Assembly: GCA_009760855.2 (NCBI GenBank)
Contig: WPIO01000023.1
Coordinates: forward strand, 3,538,501-3,602,500
DNA length: 64,000 nt
Direction: 5' to 3'
Source of the DNA: Cristatella mucedo
Taxonomy: Eukaryota > Bryozoa > Phylactolaemata > Cristatellidae
The translations under genes were made by a program, and so were the position numbers. This document shows positions 44,227 to 55,978 of this stretch, one piece after another. The notes under the pieces were generated by a model that worked only from the letters and a program-made list of their open reading frames with translations, was not told the origin of the DNA and searched no databases. Positions within the stretch are counted from its first letter, which is position 1; each line of letters begins with the position of its first letter.

Positions 44227-45267
44227 TCCAGTCAGGCCCTTCCATTTTTATTTACGCCACTGAGAGATAATCTCCACCTCGTTAAACATGCACCTCATTT
44301 AAATACGCGATTAAGTAGAGCGCTGATCAAAAGCCTGCAAATCACTATTATACGCGCACTCACATTCAAAGTTATATAACTTGATGCTTCTTTCTCAGGC
44401 TATTTGAAATGTCTAGAAAGACGGTTTTGTAAAGGAAAGCGAGTTAAAGGTCGGCTTATTCAGCAGCCTCATTCACGTAGAGGCAGAGGTGATAAATGCG
44501 CCGCTACTTCGGTCTTCAAATCTCAGAAATGTAAGTCGTCTAATTTGCTTAAGGAGCTGCTGAAACGGCGGCGCCAGCTAAACTAGCCGGACTATAGCGG
44601 ATAATCATTATTCGAACTATGCGATCTTGTATGGCCAAAGCCGGCACGGTGAGATGGCAGTTGAGATTCTAGACTCGGCATAGGCATTTAAGCTTATTTG
44701 ATATCTAGGCCACAGAGCCGTTGGTGTACGTCGTGGCCACTGTTGAACGCTTATAACGGTCCGTTGCTGTCTATTAGACTTATCTATATAATGGATACGG
44801 ACTTTTTACGCTAAGGTGTTCGCGTTCTTCATCTGCGCTGTGATCCTGCTACTGTCAGCATGCCTACCCGCACTGGCGCAGCACCTGCAAGTAGCAAGCC
44901 GTGCTACTTGCAGGCTCACGCGTCACCAGCATTCGTCGAGCGGCGGCTCAAGTTAGCGCCGTTACGAGTGCTGCATTTGTGGCCTATTTCTGACTGGACG
45001 TGGAAGCCGCACACCGCGTTTGTAACTAACACTGCAACGACTCCCTCCTGGTTCTCCGCGGCAGGCAGGACTTTTACTCTGATCGACATGACCAAAAACG
45101 GCTTCGGCTCCGTCATGTCTAGCTGAGCTTCGTATCATCAGTTTCAGTTCCCCTCGTGCCTTTATGTCCTACCCTGACAGTAAATTCTTTCGCTCGGATT
45201 TCGTGCGACAGAAGCTGTTGATCCGTGGGCTCTAGAGTATTAGTTCAATTTCGCACAGCCTTTACGC
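44227..45267. other. Gene-free stretch with two unassigned open frames
   Basis: Open frames at 44404-44586 (60 codons, Lys/Arg-rich, ending LLKELLKRRRQLN) and 44860-45126 (88 codons, beginning MPTRTGAAPASS) are the only candidates. Neither shows a domain I recognise. An inverted pair acttgcaggctcacgc/gcacctgcaagtag lies near 44890. Either could be an exon of an unseen gene, but no splice or homology support was found. Confidence 0.3.
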
Positions 45268-45385
45268 AAGGACATCTTCGCTCCAGCTGACTATTCTGGC
45301 ACGAAACTTCTGGCCTTTCTGCGCTCTGACGTCAACGCTGCTTGCTTTCGCGACGCTCCTCTTGACTCGGCTACACTTTTTCCCT
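45268..45385 (+). mobile_element. LINE-B fragment, diverged
   Basis: ggacatcttcgctccagctg, then actattctggcac, parallels the LINE-B ORF end at 52815-52870. Short and degenerate. Confidence 0.45.
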
Positions 45386-45394
45386 TTTCTTAGG

Positions 45395-46040
45395 TCACAC
45401 TGCGACGGTCGCGAGACAGCATCACCTGTTAGAAGAGCAAAGTCTTTGAGTCCAGATACACGCCTGGGGTGTCCTGTGAGTAGCAATTCAGTTTCATCGT
45501 CGTTCAGTTTAAGGAAATGTGCCGACATCCAGGGTCGAGTGTCTGCAAGGCAAGCAGCAAGTTTATTGGTTGCTGCTGCAGATTTCGACGATTTAACCAA
45601 CAATTACAGCTGAGTATCGTCAGCATAGAAATGAAATCCGATCCCAGGGCCCACAATGACTTTTCCCAGAAGTTCGGTATAAACAGACCACAGCAAAATA
45701 CCGAGGACGGAGCCTTTTGGCTTGCACCACCGGTGACTGGTCTGGCGGATGAGACTTGACTCCTACACGACAAGGATTAAACACGAACGGACCAGTACGA
45801 TTTGAACCACGCCAGTAACTCGATTGCCAGACCGACCGTTGATCTCAAACGTTCAAGTAGGATGTCGCGCTCAATAGTGTCGAACGCAGCCGATAGATTC
45901 CGCAGGGCCAGGGCAATGACATTAATTATGCTCGTTGCTGCATCATATGTCATTTACTTCACGGAGGAGAGCAATGCCAGTGAAGTGGTGTCGCTTGAAT
46001 CCTGACTGAAACCCGATCTGTCAATTTACTAGTGCCACTT
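45395..46040 (-). mobile_element. LINE-B reverse-transcriptase fragment
   Basis: The reverse sequence aligns with the LINE-B RT at 8090-8610: a [20 protein letters not shown] block, a TGHPRRVSGLKDFALLTGDA block, and further up a region with ttgaacgtttgagatcaacg. It lacks a 3' tail and is broken by frameshifts. Confidence 0.75.
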
Positions 46041-47249
46041 CAGTTCCGTCATTCGCCGAGCTACTTGAATTATTTTCTTATAATCACTTTAAGATCATAC
46101 CTTAATCCTACATGTCACCTCTAACTAAAGTTATGTAGCATTCCCTTTTAATCTCTCTGGACCCATGCACAAGCTCTTGCATATGCCTGCTTTGGCATTC
46201 CAGCCCCCCCCCCGAGAGCACACGCACGTGGGAGCATTAGTACGAATATTTACCGTGTGTGATGATCGGCCCGGGAACAGCCGAAGTGCTCAAGAGGTTC
46301 TTTTTTGGTAGCTTCTTTGCCTATTCAGTAAATTTCAGCGATCTTATGGTGACTTTGGAGAATGTAAATAAAAGTGCCGGTTGATGTATGAGTGCCGGCT
46401 GTAGCTAAAATCAGCGAGACCACAACTTCGGTTTCCAACGGTGGCCACAGGTGAATTCCTACCAGTATCTCAAGAGTGTGCTTGCACACCTAGCAACTAG
46501 GGCAGAAGCAACTTGGCTAGTGGTACCACAACCCGGACTGCGAGAGCGTTTTTGGTGCCTATATGCTTTTTTAAAACATTCATCATTAAAATCTTTGGCA
46601 GCGTTCAGCCATCGAGTTCGCCGTAGTTTCACATTTTGAGCCACGCATCATGCCGTCGGCCGCCAAGTGCAAGCACCAAATCCCGACAACATCGGAAAGG
46701 CAATGCCGAGAAAGATATACGTACTGTTAAAAACTGGGTATAGCGCCTTCACTATCCGGAAAGAACACAGGCCGCACGCAAGCAAAGCTCTCGTATCGGT
46801 GATAGTCCCAGCCGAAGCGCGAAAACTACCAATGGAGCTCTGAACCTGCCGAGTACGACTGCTAGCGACGTGTAGATGCAGCATCGATTGCACGCAGGTA
46901 GTGGCGCCAACTAGTGGCGAAATACTTCTGCAGCAACAAAAAGGGTGCCCGCCGTTAAGCCTTAAGGCGGAAAATCCATATCCACAGCGTTGAGCAGTCG
47001 ATTCGACTGGGACAGAGAGCGATGGGCATCTAGTACAAGGCTAACCGCAAATCTCGTACCGCACCCAGAGCGCCGTTCGAATGACCTCTGACCTTCAGAG
47101 TCTCAACTCCCCGACTGACCTCTTATCTGAGGCTCAACTCCTGGCTGGCTCAAAGTCTCGAGCTCAACTACTGGAGTGTATATATAATATACAGGCGGCC
47201 TTTTACATGGCTTCGGCTTTCATGCTGCCTAACCATGGATTATCACATA
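46041..47249. other. Intergenic stretch, nothing recognised
   Basis: It holds a C10 tract near 46204. Otherwise it is unique-looking sequence with only short open frames and no domain or repeat similarity that I can see. Confidence 0.4.
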
Positions 47250-47815
47250 AGCAGTTCCAAGCCGGCTGCCAGTCAAGCAACGCATCGACTTCAAGGTTTT
47301 GCAACTCAATTTTAGGTCCCTTCATTCTTTGGCTCCAGCCTACTTATCAGATCTACTGCCCCACCAGGCTAAGTAAGTATCGTACCACCCGCTTTTCGGA
47401 ATCTAGCTGCTTACCTATCTTTCGTACAGACCTCGAATCCTTTGGAGACCGTGCCTTTAGTTCGTATGCTCCCAAAGCCTGGAATTCACTCCCGACTTGT
47501 GTCGCGATATCTCCTGACTTGTCCACATTGAAAAAGAAACTATAGACGCTTCTTTTATGACAGCATTTAGTAGGTTCCTGTGATTCGACTTTTATGTGCG
47601 CTTGCGTGCTGACACTGTGCACGATGCCACTAACCACACTTGCATGCTGACCCTATTCGTGTCACCCCTAACCATGGTATTCATGTTGTTTATTGAGCAT
47701 GCTACCACTAACCATTCGACCGTGCTTCCTTTGCAGCAAATGTAAAGCGCCTAGAAAGAGATTGAGTTCTCTGAGGGCACCTTATCAACATTATTAATAT
47801 TATTATTATTATTAT
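47250..47815 (+). mobile_element. LINE-A 3' fragment
   Basis: Forward LINE-A from the RT thumb (caagcaacgcatcgacttca) through the ORF end ([20 protein letters not shown]), 3' UTR, terminal module aaagcgcctagaaagagatt and (ATT)n tail. Frame largely open but with small indels. Confidence 0.9.
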
Positions 47816-48157
47816 TCAAGAATCTTCAATAATAAATACCCCCGCAGTCATAATCTGACTGATTTAGCAAGCCGCCGTTTCACTAGAGACAGACGGTTTG
47901 CTCTACTCCCTTGGATCTACAGCATGGATGTGACTTGATCAGCTTGATCGCCCTTTTCTCTATGGCATATCTTTGCGGACATGTGCAAACACAGCTGAGT
48001 CTTTAAGCACCAGTTTGAAGCTCCAAGATCTGATCCGGTCAACTATTTTGCCTCTCCGTTGGCTAGTGCAAGGAATTCCCGTAAAAACTGAATAATGCAG
48101 GTTACTTTTTGCACTCGCTCAGAAAGGCTAGTCCTCGCACGTCTTAGAGTGCGAGAG
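47816..48157. other. Intergenic stretch, nothing recognised
   Basis: No gene, RNA or repeat family recognised. Confidence 0.4.
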
Positions 48158-48315
48158 AGCCGCGTTTAGCCCAGCGATTAAGGTGCTCGCCTTAAACGAC
48201 CTAGGGCAAGGTGAATATACTTGATGACTGAGGTTGTGAGCTCGAGACCCGTGGCATTTGCGAAGTGCCCGAGCAGAGATTACGTTCTCTTGGGGCGCTA
48301 TAGAAATGAATTACA
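48158..48315 (+). mobile_element. SINE-B copy
   Basis: Head agccgcgtttagcccagcga, ttaaggtgctcgccttaaac, B box gttgtgagctcgagacccgt and tail gagattacgttctcttgggg then cgctatagaaatgaatta. It lies about 0.75 kb before the TRAF start codon. Confidence 0.85.
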
Positions 48316-48399
48316 GAAACGATTTACATTTAGCATGGATAGAGGCTGTCGCTTCACTTTTTCATTCTCGTGGCTTTTCAGACAGTTGAACGCAGCGAA

Positions 48400-49063
48400 T
48401 ACTTTGACGGAGTCTCTTTCATTGCGGCCCTGGCGCTCAATTCGTCGGCTCGTATCTTCGCATGTTGTCTTCTCTCCCGAACAAACGCGCGCGCTGGCTG
48501 CGTTTGCGGCCGGAAAGTGCGCTCGGGAATGACGTATGCGGGCTGACACGCGGCGCTTTTGCATCGCTGCGTCAGCGAACCGGCGTCCGCACCGGCGAAC
48601 TGCAGATCGGCCAAATCGTCGGCGTCGTCGCGTCCATCGTCGCTGTACTCTGCCGCACTCTGCTACAGGCGGCTAAGCGCGTTTGCGCCGGCCTCCTCGC
48701 TGCGGCGGCGCTGCAGGGACGGCAGCGGCGGGCGGGGCGACACCGAGACGCGACTACTTCAATATTGGGTGGATGGCGCCGCCGCTAGTCGGACAGCTCG
48801 GACTCCGCCTGCCAGGCCGAAATGAACAGAATCGATGGACAGCGCTGGGGGGCTGCCTCTTTGCCGTCCGCCCGAGCCTCGAAATATCGGACCCGAACTG
48901 TCGGACCGATCGATGCGCGTCAGATAATGCCGCCTATTATGGGCGCAGTCCCGTGCATTTAAGGCACCGGCCGCGCCAGGGCTTTCGCATAGCAACGGCC
49001 GGCCGGCGCCACCGTCGCCGCCGCCATAACGCGGTGCTCGCCTGCCAGCGAAGGGAAGGGGAG
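48400..49063 (+). promoter_or_regulatory. GC/CpG-rich upstream region of the TRAF gene
   Basis: In contrast to the AT-rich surroundings, this stretch is GC-rich with many CpG dinucleotides (for example cggccggccggcgccaccgt at 48988) and passes directly into exon 1. Overlapping open frames on both strands are a by-product of this composition. It is the likely promoter and 5' UTR; no TATA box is seen. The initiation site is not determinable. Confidence 0.55.
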
Positions 49064-52000
49064 ATGCCGGCGGAGAGGGCGGGCAAGACGATAGCCTCCG
49101 TGCCGCGGCCGGAGTCGGCCGAATCCAATGCCGACCTAGCGAAGGCGGCCGAGGATCTGCCGCTGATCTTCATCGGTCACCTCGAGTCGAAGTATCAGTG
49201 CGCTCTGTGCACGAAGTTCCTGAAGAACCCTCTGCAGTTCGAGGAATGTGGCCACAGGTGCTGCCTGACATGTCTTCCGGAGCTGCTAAGGTGAGTACGT
49301 CAGTCGCGCTGGCACCGCCGGCGCGGACTAGAGCGGCCGACGTTTTTTTCTACTCCCTCTCGAGCCGGGGTCAAGGGTCAAGCCGAGCGGCTGCTCTTAT
49401 CCCAGGAAGCCTTGCTGCGCCAGCTCGACTCGACCAAAATGCTCAGCCGCCCCTGCGGTGGCCAGAGGCCGAGCTTGCCCCCTCCCCTCCGCTTGAGGCC
49501 ACTTTGAAGCGGGCACCTGCTGACCGTCTGCTCATCTGTCCAGGGGTGAAGTGCTAGCTCTTCAAGACTCGGATCTTGGGTTCGAGTCCTTTAGCAGGCA
49601 ACCCTTTACTGCCCACTGTAAGCGGAGTTGTAGCTGCTAAATGCCTTTCGCCGGTACACCAACGAGGTTTTTGAAACCGCCGATTTACCTTTTATCTCAG
49701 TGTAATTCTTTACCTGCTCGCAGCCGCTGTAAAACCTTTATTGGCTTGCATTATCATAGGGGCTATCGCCACTGGGATTTAAGCCCAGGGAGTTAGGTGC
49801 TCCATCTTCACGACCCAGGTCGCAGGTTCGATTCCTGCAGTGGGCGATCCTTTATTGCCCACTGCAAGCGGGAGTGAAGGTCGTTAAGGCTCTTTGTCGC
49901 TATAAAAATGACGCTGTTAAATCAGCTAACTATTTTGTTTATCATTTATCTAAAAAAAAGACCAATAAGAACCCAATGGGCAGCTTAAAAATCACTATAA
50001 GCTCGAAGTTGCAACTACCTTGAGTAACGCGCCATTCGGCCAGGCTACGGCGAGAAGTCGTGTACGTATTCACTAAACGTGGTTGCCCTCCTCCACCCGC
50101 CGTAATCAAATTCCGCCGCCATTATTGTTGGCAGTGCTGATAAAGGTATGCAGTCTGCTAGGCCTATAACCACAACTCGCACCTGCCGAGAAACAGAAGA
50201 CGTCGACGAGTCGTAAACTCAAGAACTTACAGCCATACGCAATTGTCAAAGCATGTCTTACGGTGGTCAGTATCGTAGAGAGCCGCTATATCGAGAACGG
50301 CAATCCATGCTACAGGTTTAAGTATACTGCAGCCAGAACTAGTAGGGTCTTGGCTTTCCCGTCCGCGCTCCTTGAGGGCATCCTCGGGGCAAGCGGTCTT
50401 CACCAAAATGCGTGCGTCATGGGCGACTGACCTTTAGTTACCAGGTCATTGGATACTTTGGCCTCGTGATTCCTTCGCCTAGGTCTCTTTCCCTCACCGG
50501 CCAAGACCTTTCTTTTTTTTGCGCAACTTCCTTCTTGTCATCCAAAGCGGTTTGCTTGCTTGCTTCGTGAACAATTCGTCAAGCTTCGTTAAATAAACGC
50601 GACCTCAACTATGGAAGTAAGGCGATCGAAAAGCGTATTTATCCCTGCATACGTTTGGAACTAAAATTTTAATTACTATTTCCCGATTCATAGCACAAGC
50701 GAGACGGCATTTCGCTGACCCTATCAACCGCCGATGGTATTTTTTTAACTCTATTTTCCCCTCAAGAGACTATTAATTACTACGGATCAAACTAATGTAG
50801 CTGCTGACAATTGACCGGCGAAAAATACCCAGGCCTCCTGGACAGGCTAACTCTGGGATATTCTACATTAAAATGAGATCCATTATATATTAGCGCCTCT
50901 CTGCTCTTTTGATCACAAGCCTGCTTTCATGCTTTTTATCTAAATTAGCCATGGATTTGTGTACTGCCACGCTAGCATTAATCAGAAAAGAAAATTCGAA
51001 CACGGCTAACATCGCGATCGCTCTGTCATTTATTTTGCGTTCCTTAATTCACTTGCTTCGGCCCTGTCTATCTGAAATATACCATAATCAGGCTTTCTGT
51101 CATATCACTCGCTCTTATCTCCAAGTCGTGTAGCTATGCCTCTAACCAAACTCGAATCCTTTAGAGACCGTGCCTGCTGTCTCAATGTTTCCATATGCCT
51201 GGAACTAATTACCGGCGTACATAATAATAATAATAATAATACACTTGATAAAGCGCCCTCCGAGAACTCAATCTCTTTCTAGGCGCTTTACATTTGCTGC
51301 AAAGGGAATTACAATTGAATGGTGAGCGATATCATGCTTGATAAACAACATGAATAACATGTTTAGGGGTGACATAGGGTGACATCATGTGACCCTGACC
51401 TAACGGAACCTCACGAGTTCCTCTCAGCATTTTGGTTTGTCCGTATGCATTGCCTTTATGCGATGTGTACTTAAATTGTGCTTCGTATCACTAACAAATT
51501 GACATACTTCCTCTGCAGCATACGAAACGTGCCTAATCTAATTCTCTTCGAGCGCAATGCAAGCGTTTGACTATTATTAGTGCCGATGCATTTATCACGA
51601 GGCCTTTTTTTATTTTTAGAACAACAGCCCGGTGTCCACTGGATCAAGCAAAAGTCACCAAAAACAACGTAAGTTGGTAGGGCCACTGTTGCTGCAGCGC
51701 ATCCGTCAGCGCATCCTCCTTCTTTCACGATGCACGCGATGCACGCCTAGCACGTCCTTGCATCGAATACTGGGGAGCAGCACCTTGCAGAGTGAGGTTA
51801 TGCTCCCCCAGAGCGAGGTGCTGCTCTGTTTAGCCAATTACTTCACACGCACAAAACCTAAGCAGATGAAGTTCAGAAGCATCAGAATTCCATAGCTCGT
51901 ACATGCTTCGGTAGAGTACTACGGGCGATAAAAAGTGGTTTCCTGTACAAGCTCTTACGCATTTCGGTGGCTCTCGCAAAAGTGAACCTCACTAGCTGGA

Positions 52001-55000
52001 TTCACAGCGCGCTTTGCTACCGCTGCTATACATGCATTTGTGCTGCACCTTTGACTCGTTAGCCGTGCTTCGAGGCTCTAGTTCCAGTTTTGGTATTCGG
52101 TAACGCGGCAATCAAGTCCAGCAAGTGTTAAGAGCACTGTTTTTTGGGATAAAGTCTTAATAGTTCGCAACCTTTACATGGTTTTGTAGCTAAAAAGCTA
52201 GAAAGATATTTTGCCATCCCGGCTTGGCCCAGCGGTAAGGTGCTCGCCTTTAACGACTGAGGTTGTCTGCTCGAGCCCTGAGACATATGTGAAGTGCAAG
52301 GGTGAAGATTAAGTTCGCTTGCAGTGCTGTACAAAATGTATCATATATTGCATTATGTACATTTACTTATCTATCCATCTTAGGTCGTCAAAGAGAAAAT
52401 CGTACAGCTTATAATCTTTAATAAAAACGCTGCGTCAGCGCCCCTGCGATGTGTCAGTCTTAATCTGGGAAACGCTGACCAGGGGCCCATTGACTACCGG
52501 TACGCTATACCCGAGTTGATGGCTAAAATTTGGTATTTTTTGGTCGCACACTGGTACCTCTAGTGCCTAGCGGTCTCGATGCCAGCGACCGCTGAAAGAG
52601 CGATCGGCCAATCGTTGCGACCGTAGATCTGGATATGATAAATAGACATGGCGGCGAAACTCCAAGGCACCGACCATTATGAGTAGCTGGCAAATCACCA
52701 CAATAAATTATAAAATAAATCATGATAGATTTATGCCCACGCATAAAGACCTTTGGCGACAGAGGCTTTTGCTCTGAAGGTCCTAGACTGTAGAACTCAC
52801 TTCACACATTTCGTATGCAACGACATCTATTCTCCTGCTGCCGACTGTGGCACATCCTTTCCGGCCGTTCTGAGCTACTACTTCCAGACCCCTTTGATCG
52901 CCTTCTTTTTTTGTATAAGATGAAGTCTGTTGGATACCGAGTGCGGACTGGAAGCGTCTTAGACTTAAGTGTGGTATAGAAAAATTACCTGTATAACTAC
53001 TATTTAGTCTTTGTGACTTTCTCGAGTTACTGACGGAGATAAATTAGATTGCATTAAACAGCAATGACAAGTGTGAAGAACTAATGGTTACGGTTTAAAA
53101 AAAGCAAATTGCTTAGCATACCAATGGTTGAAACGCCGGATGCACTTTCTATAAGAGTTTGACATCAACTATTTTTCGGCTTAGTTCTTGATAGAAAATA
53201 TTCATATGATGCTCTTAGTATAATTTATTTTGGATACACAACCACAAAATGCAGAGTCTCTAATCAGTGCATTGAGAAGTAGCCGTGCAGCACAGCCGTA
53301 GCATTTGTAATCTTCCTGTTATTGCTTGCCATCAGACGGAAAGGAGCCTTAACAATATTGGCGCAAAACTAAAACAACTCTCCCCCCCCCCGTGAGACTC
53401 ATTCCAAAGGCGGTCGTTTCCTTTAAATAAATAAATCCTAGCTGATTAAACAGCTTCTTTTTGTATAGCGACAGTAGAGCCTTTACGGCTATCACCACCG
53501 CTTGCAGCGGCGATAAAGAATCGCCCACCGCAGGAATCGAACCCACGACCTCGGGACCGAGGTCATGAAAGCAACCGCCTTACCTAGTGTGCCATCACGG
53601 CTCTTTTAGTCGGTTCTTTTAGAAAAAGAAAAATACGGGAGCGAAAATGGAAAAAAGAGTGATAGTACTAAAGGGAGTACGAATAGGGAAGGAGAGGTTA
53701 ATTTGGGGAAAAGGCTGGAGAGAACAGATGAAGCTAGAGAAAGAAAGAGCCGTAGACAGACCCAATAGAGACAGGGATAGAAAGATCAGAGATAGAGAGT
53801 CAATGAGAGAGAGAGAGAGAGATAACAGTGCATGGTAACAGAGAAGACCTTGCATTCATTCCAAATTATTTACCAATTTACACAGCGAACGAAAACCGCG
53901 GACTAAAATTCGGGCTTACTCCAAAAATACAACAGACGTTCGGTGCCCCCCCCGTGAGACTCATACCAAAGGCGGTCGTTGAAGTAAGCTATTGGCTGGA
54001 ACCACGGATTATTAAAGACTTCCCCAATACGTGCGCCTGCTGAATTCCCTCCCCCCCCCCCCCGGCTGAGAGCACTCTGCGAAAGCAACTTTGTAGGAGA
54101 ATGGCCGCTGCGTTAGCTATCCGCTCGCATGAGAGCCGTCTGTTTGCCATTGTTTAGCGAAGCTACTCGAATTTGTTCAGACGAGGTCCGCAGAGGTCTC
54201 TGCAGGGTGGTGAACCTGCGTGCAGCGTGCAGCAGCTTCAAGCTCTGTCTCCGCGGCGGGCGGAGCTTGGACCGAGGGGGAGGGCGGCCTGCAGAGGAGC
54301 TCCGGGAAGTACTCGTTGACAGAGCGCTGCGAGTTCTCAGTCGGCCTCTAACGCGAGGACTGAAACCTCTGCGCAGCTTCCGACACAGCGAGCCTCGCAG
54401 ACAGTGGGATAGAAGCGAGCGACCAGCGATGACGAGAGAGGGGCGCCGCCAGCCGTCCAGGGCGCGCCGTCCAAGGATCTTGACATTCAGCAACGTCACT
54501 CGGCTGTGTTGCTCGAGCACAGAACCGCACGCACGCAGTGGCGGCGAGCGAGCGAGTGACGTTTTTACATTTTTTTCAGAGGAGCTGCAAAGCCCCTGCC
54601 AAATCTCTCGCTCGTCAGCTTCTCTCCTTCCTTCTTTCTCTTCTCCTTCTCTTCTCTCCTTCTCCGTCTTCGTCGCATCTTCACAGCTTCTTTCCGACTT
54701 TCTTTCCGACTAATTTGTTCATAATAAAAATGCCCTGGAAATGCACTGCGGCCATTGGCCGTCGGCAGCAATTAGTATTTCTTTACCTGTATTAGCTAAA
54801 ATAAGCAAGCTACGTCCGCAAGACCTGCGTCCGCCCAATCACTCATTTTTTATCCGAACAAGCCAGGTGGGCGCTGTTTGAAGGAGGCGCGTCTGCTCTC
54901 GGCTTGCGAAGCTGTCTGGACGGGGAACTTCACTGAGTGACGACGTCACGCCCTCTAGCGAACTCTGGTCGCGCCGACTCGAGGTCTAGATTCAGCCGCC

Positions 55001-55907
55001 TCCCCGGTCCCCCTTCGGGAAAAAACTCCCCACTAGGGGCTTGACGCCGCACATGTACCAGCTGCTCTGTTTCTCTTTCAGACTTTCGCCGACAAGACAA
55101 TTATAAAAGAGATGGAAAAACTTCCCATAAAATGCTGCAACCATGCGGCTGGCTGCAAATGGAAAGGAGTCGTCAAAGAGCTTCCGGTGAGCGCCACTCA
55201 AGAACATGAGCACCCGCTTACCGCGCAGCTTGCCAAGTCGGACGAGGGCGCTCCGACGGAGGCGCGTTTCTCTCTTGCACTACAGGCTCACAACGACGAA
55301 TGCCCGTTCTGCGTCATTTCCTGCCAGAGGAAGTGCGGGGCGACGTTCGAAAGGCGGCAGCTTGTCAAGCATCAAAAGGAGACCTGTCTAAAGCGCGATA
55401 CGATATGCGAGTATTGCAGGGAGGTGGTGCCGGCAGACGAGATGATGCCGCATCTAAACGTTTGCAGTCGATATCCGGTCTACTGTCCGAACGAGTGCAC
55501 GACGCAGCACATGCCGCGAGAGCAGGTACGCATGCCTGCGCGTAAGTGCGGTGCACACAGCAGCGGATACTGACGTCAAAGTCAACGGTGAAATCGCAAT
55601 GCTGTTTTCTCTGCCTTTTAGCTGGATGTGCACCTCGAAATAAAATGCACCCAGCGCGACGTTCCGTGTCCTTTCACCGAGTGCGGGTGCGAGTACAGGG
55701 TAAGCGAGCGCGTTTCCATGAGCTCACTCTCCTCGCCATCAGCACCGGTATATCAGTGAAGCTCTGAAATGCGCCCTACGGCGCACGGCACCGAACGTCT
55801 GTTGTATTTTTGGAGTAAGCCCGAATTTTAGTCCGCGGTTTTCGTTCGCTGTGTAAATTGTTAAATAATTTGGAATGAATGCAAGGTCTTCTCTGTTACC
55901 ATGCACT

Positions 55908-55978
<71 letters not shown>

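Noticed and set aside
48298-49060. Several overlapping open frames upstream of the TRAF start
   Set aside because: The CpG-rich leader is open in several frames on both strands; none has a domain. Only the frame from 49064 continues into the RING.
53349-53855. Reverse-strand small proteins mirrored at 55901-56431
   Set aside because: They are the two arms of the inverted repeat (SINE-A plus a CT microsatellite), not duplicated genes.
54129-54713. 194-codon forward frame in TRAF intron 2
   Set aside because: It runs through a CpG-rich block and a TC tract with no domain; a reverse frame is open over the same bases.
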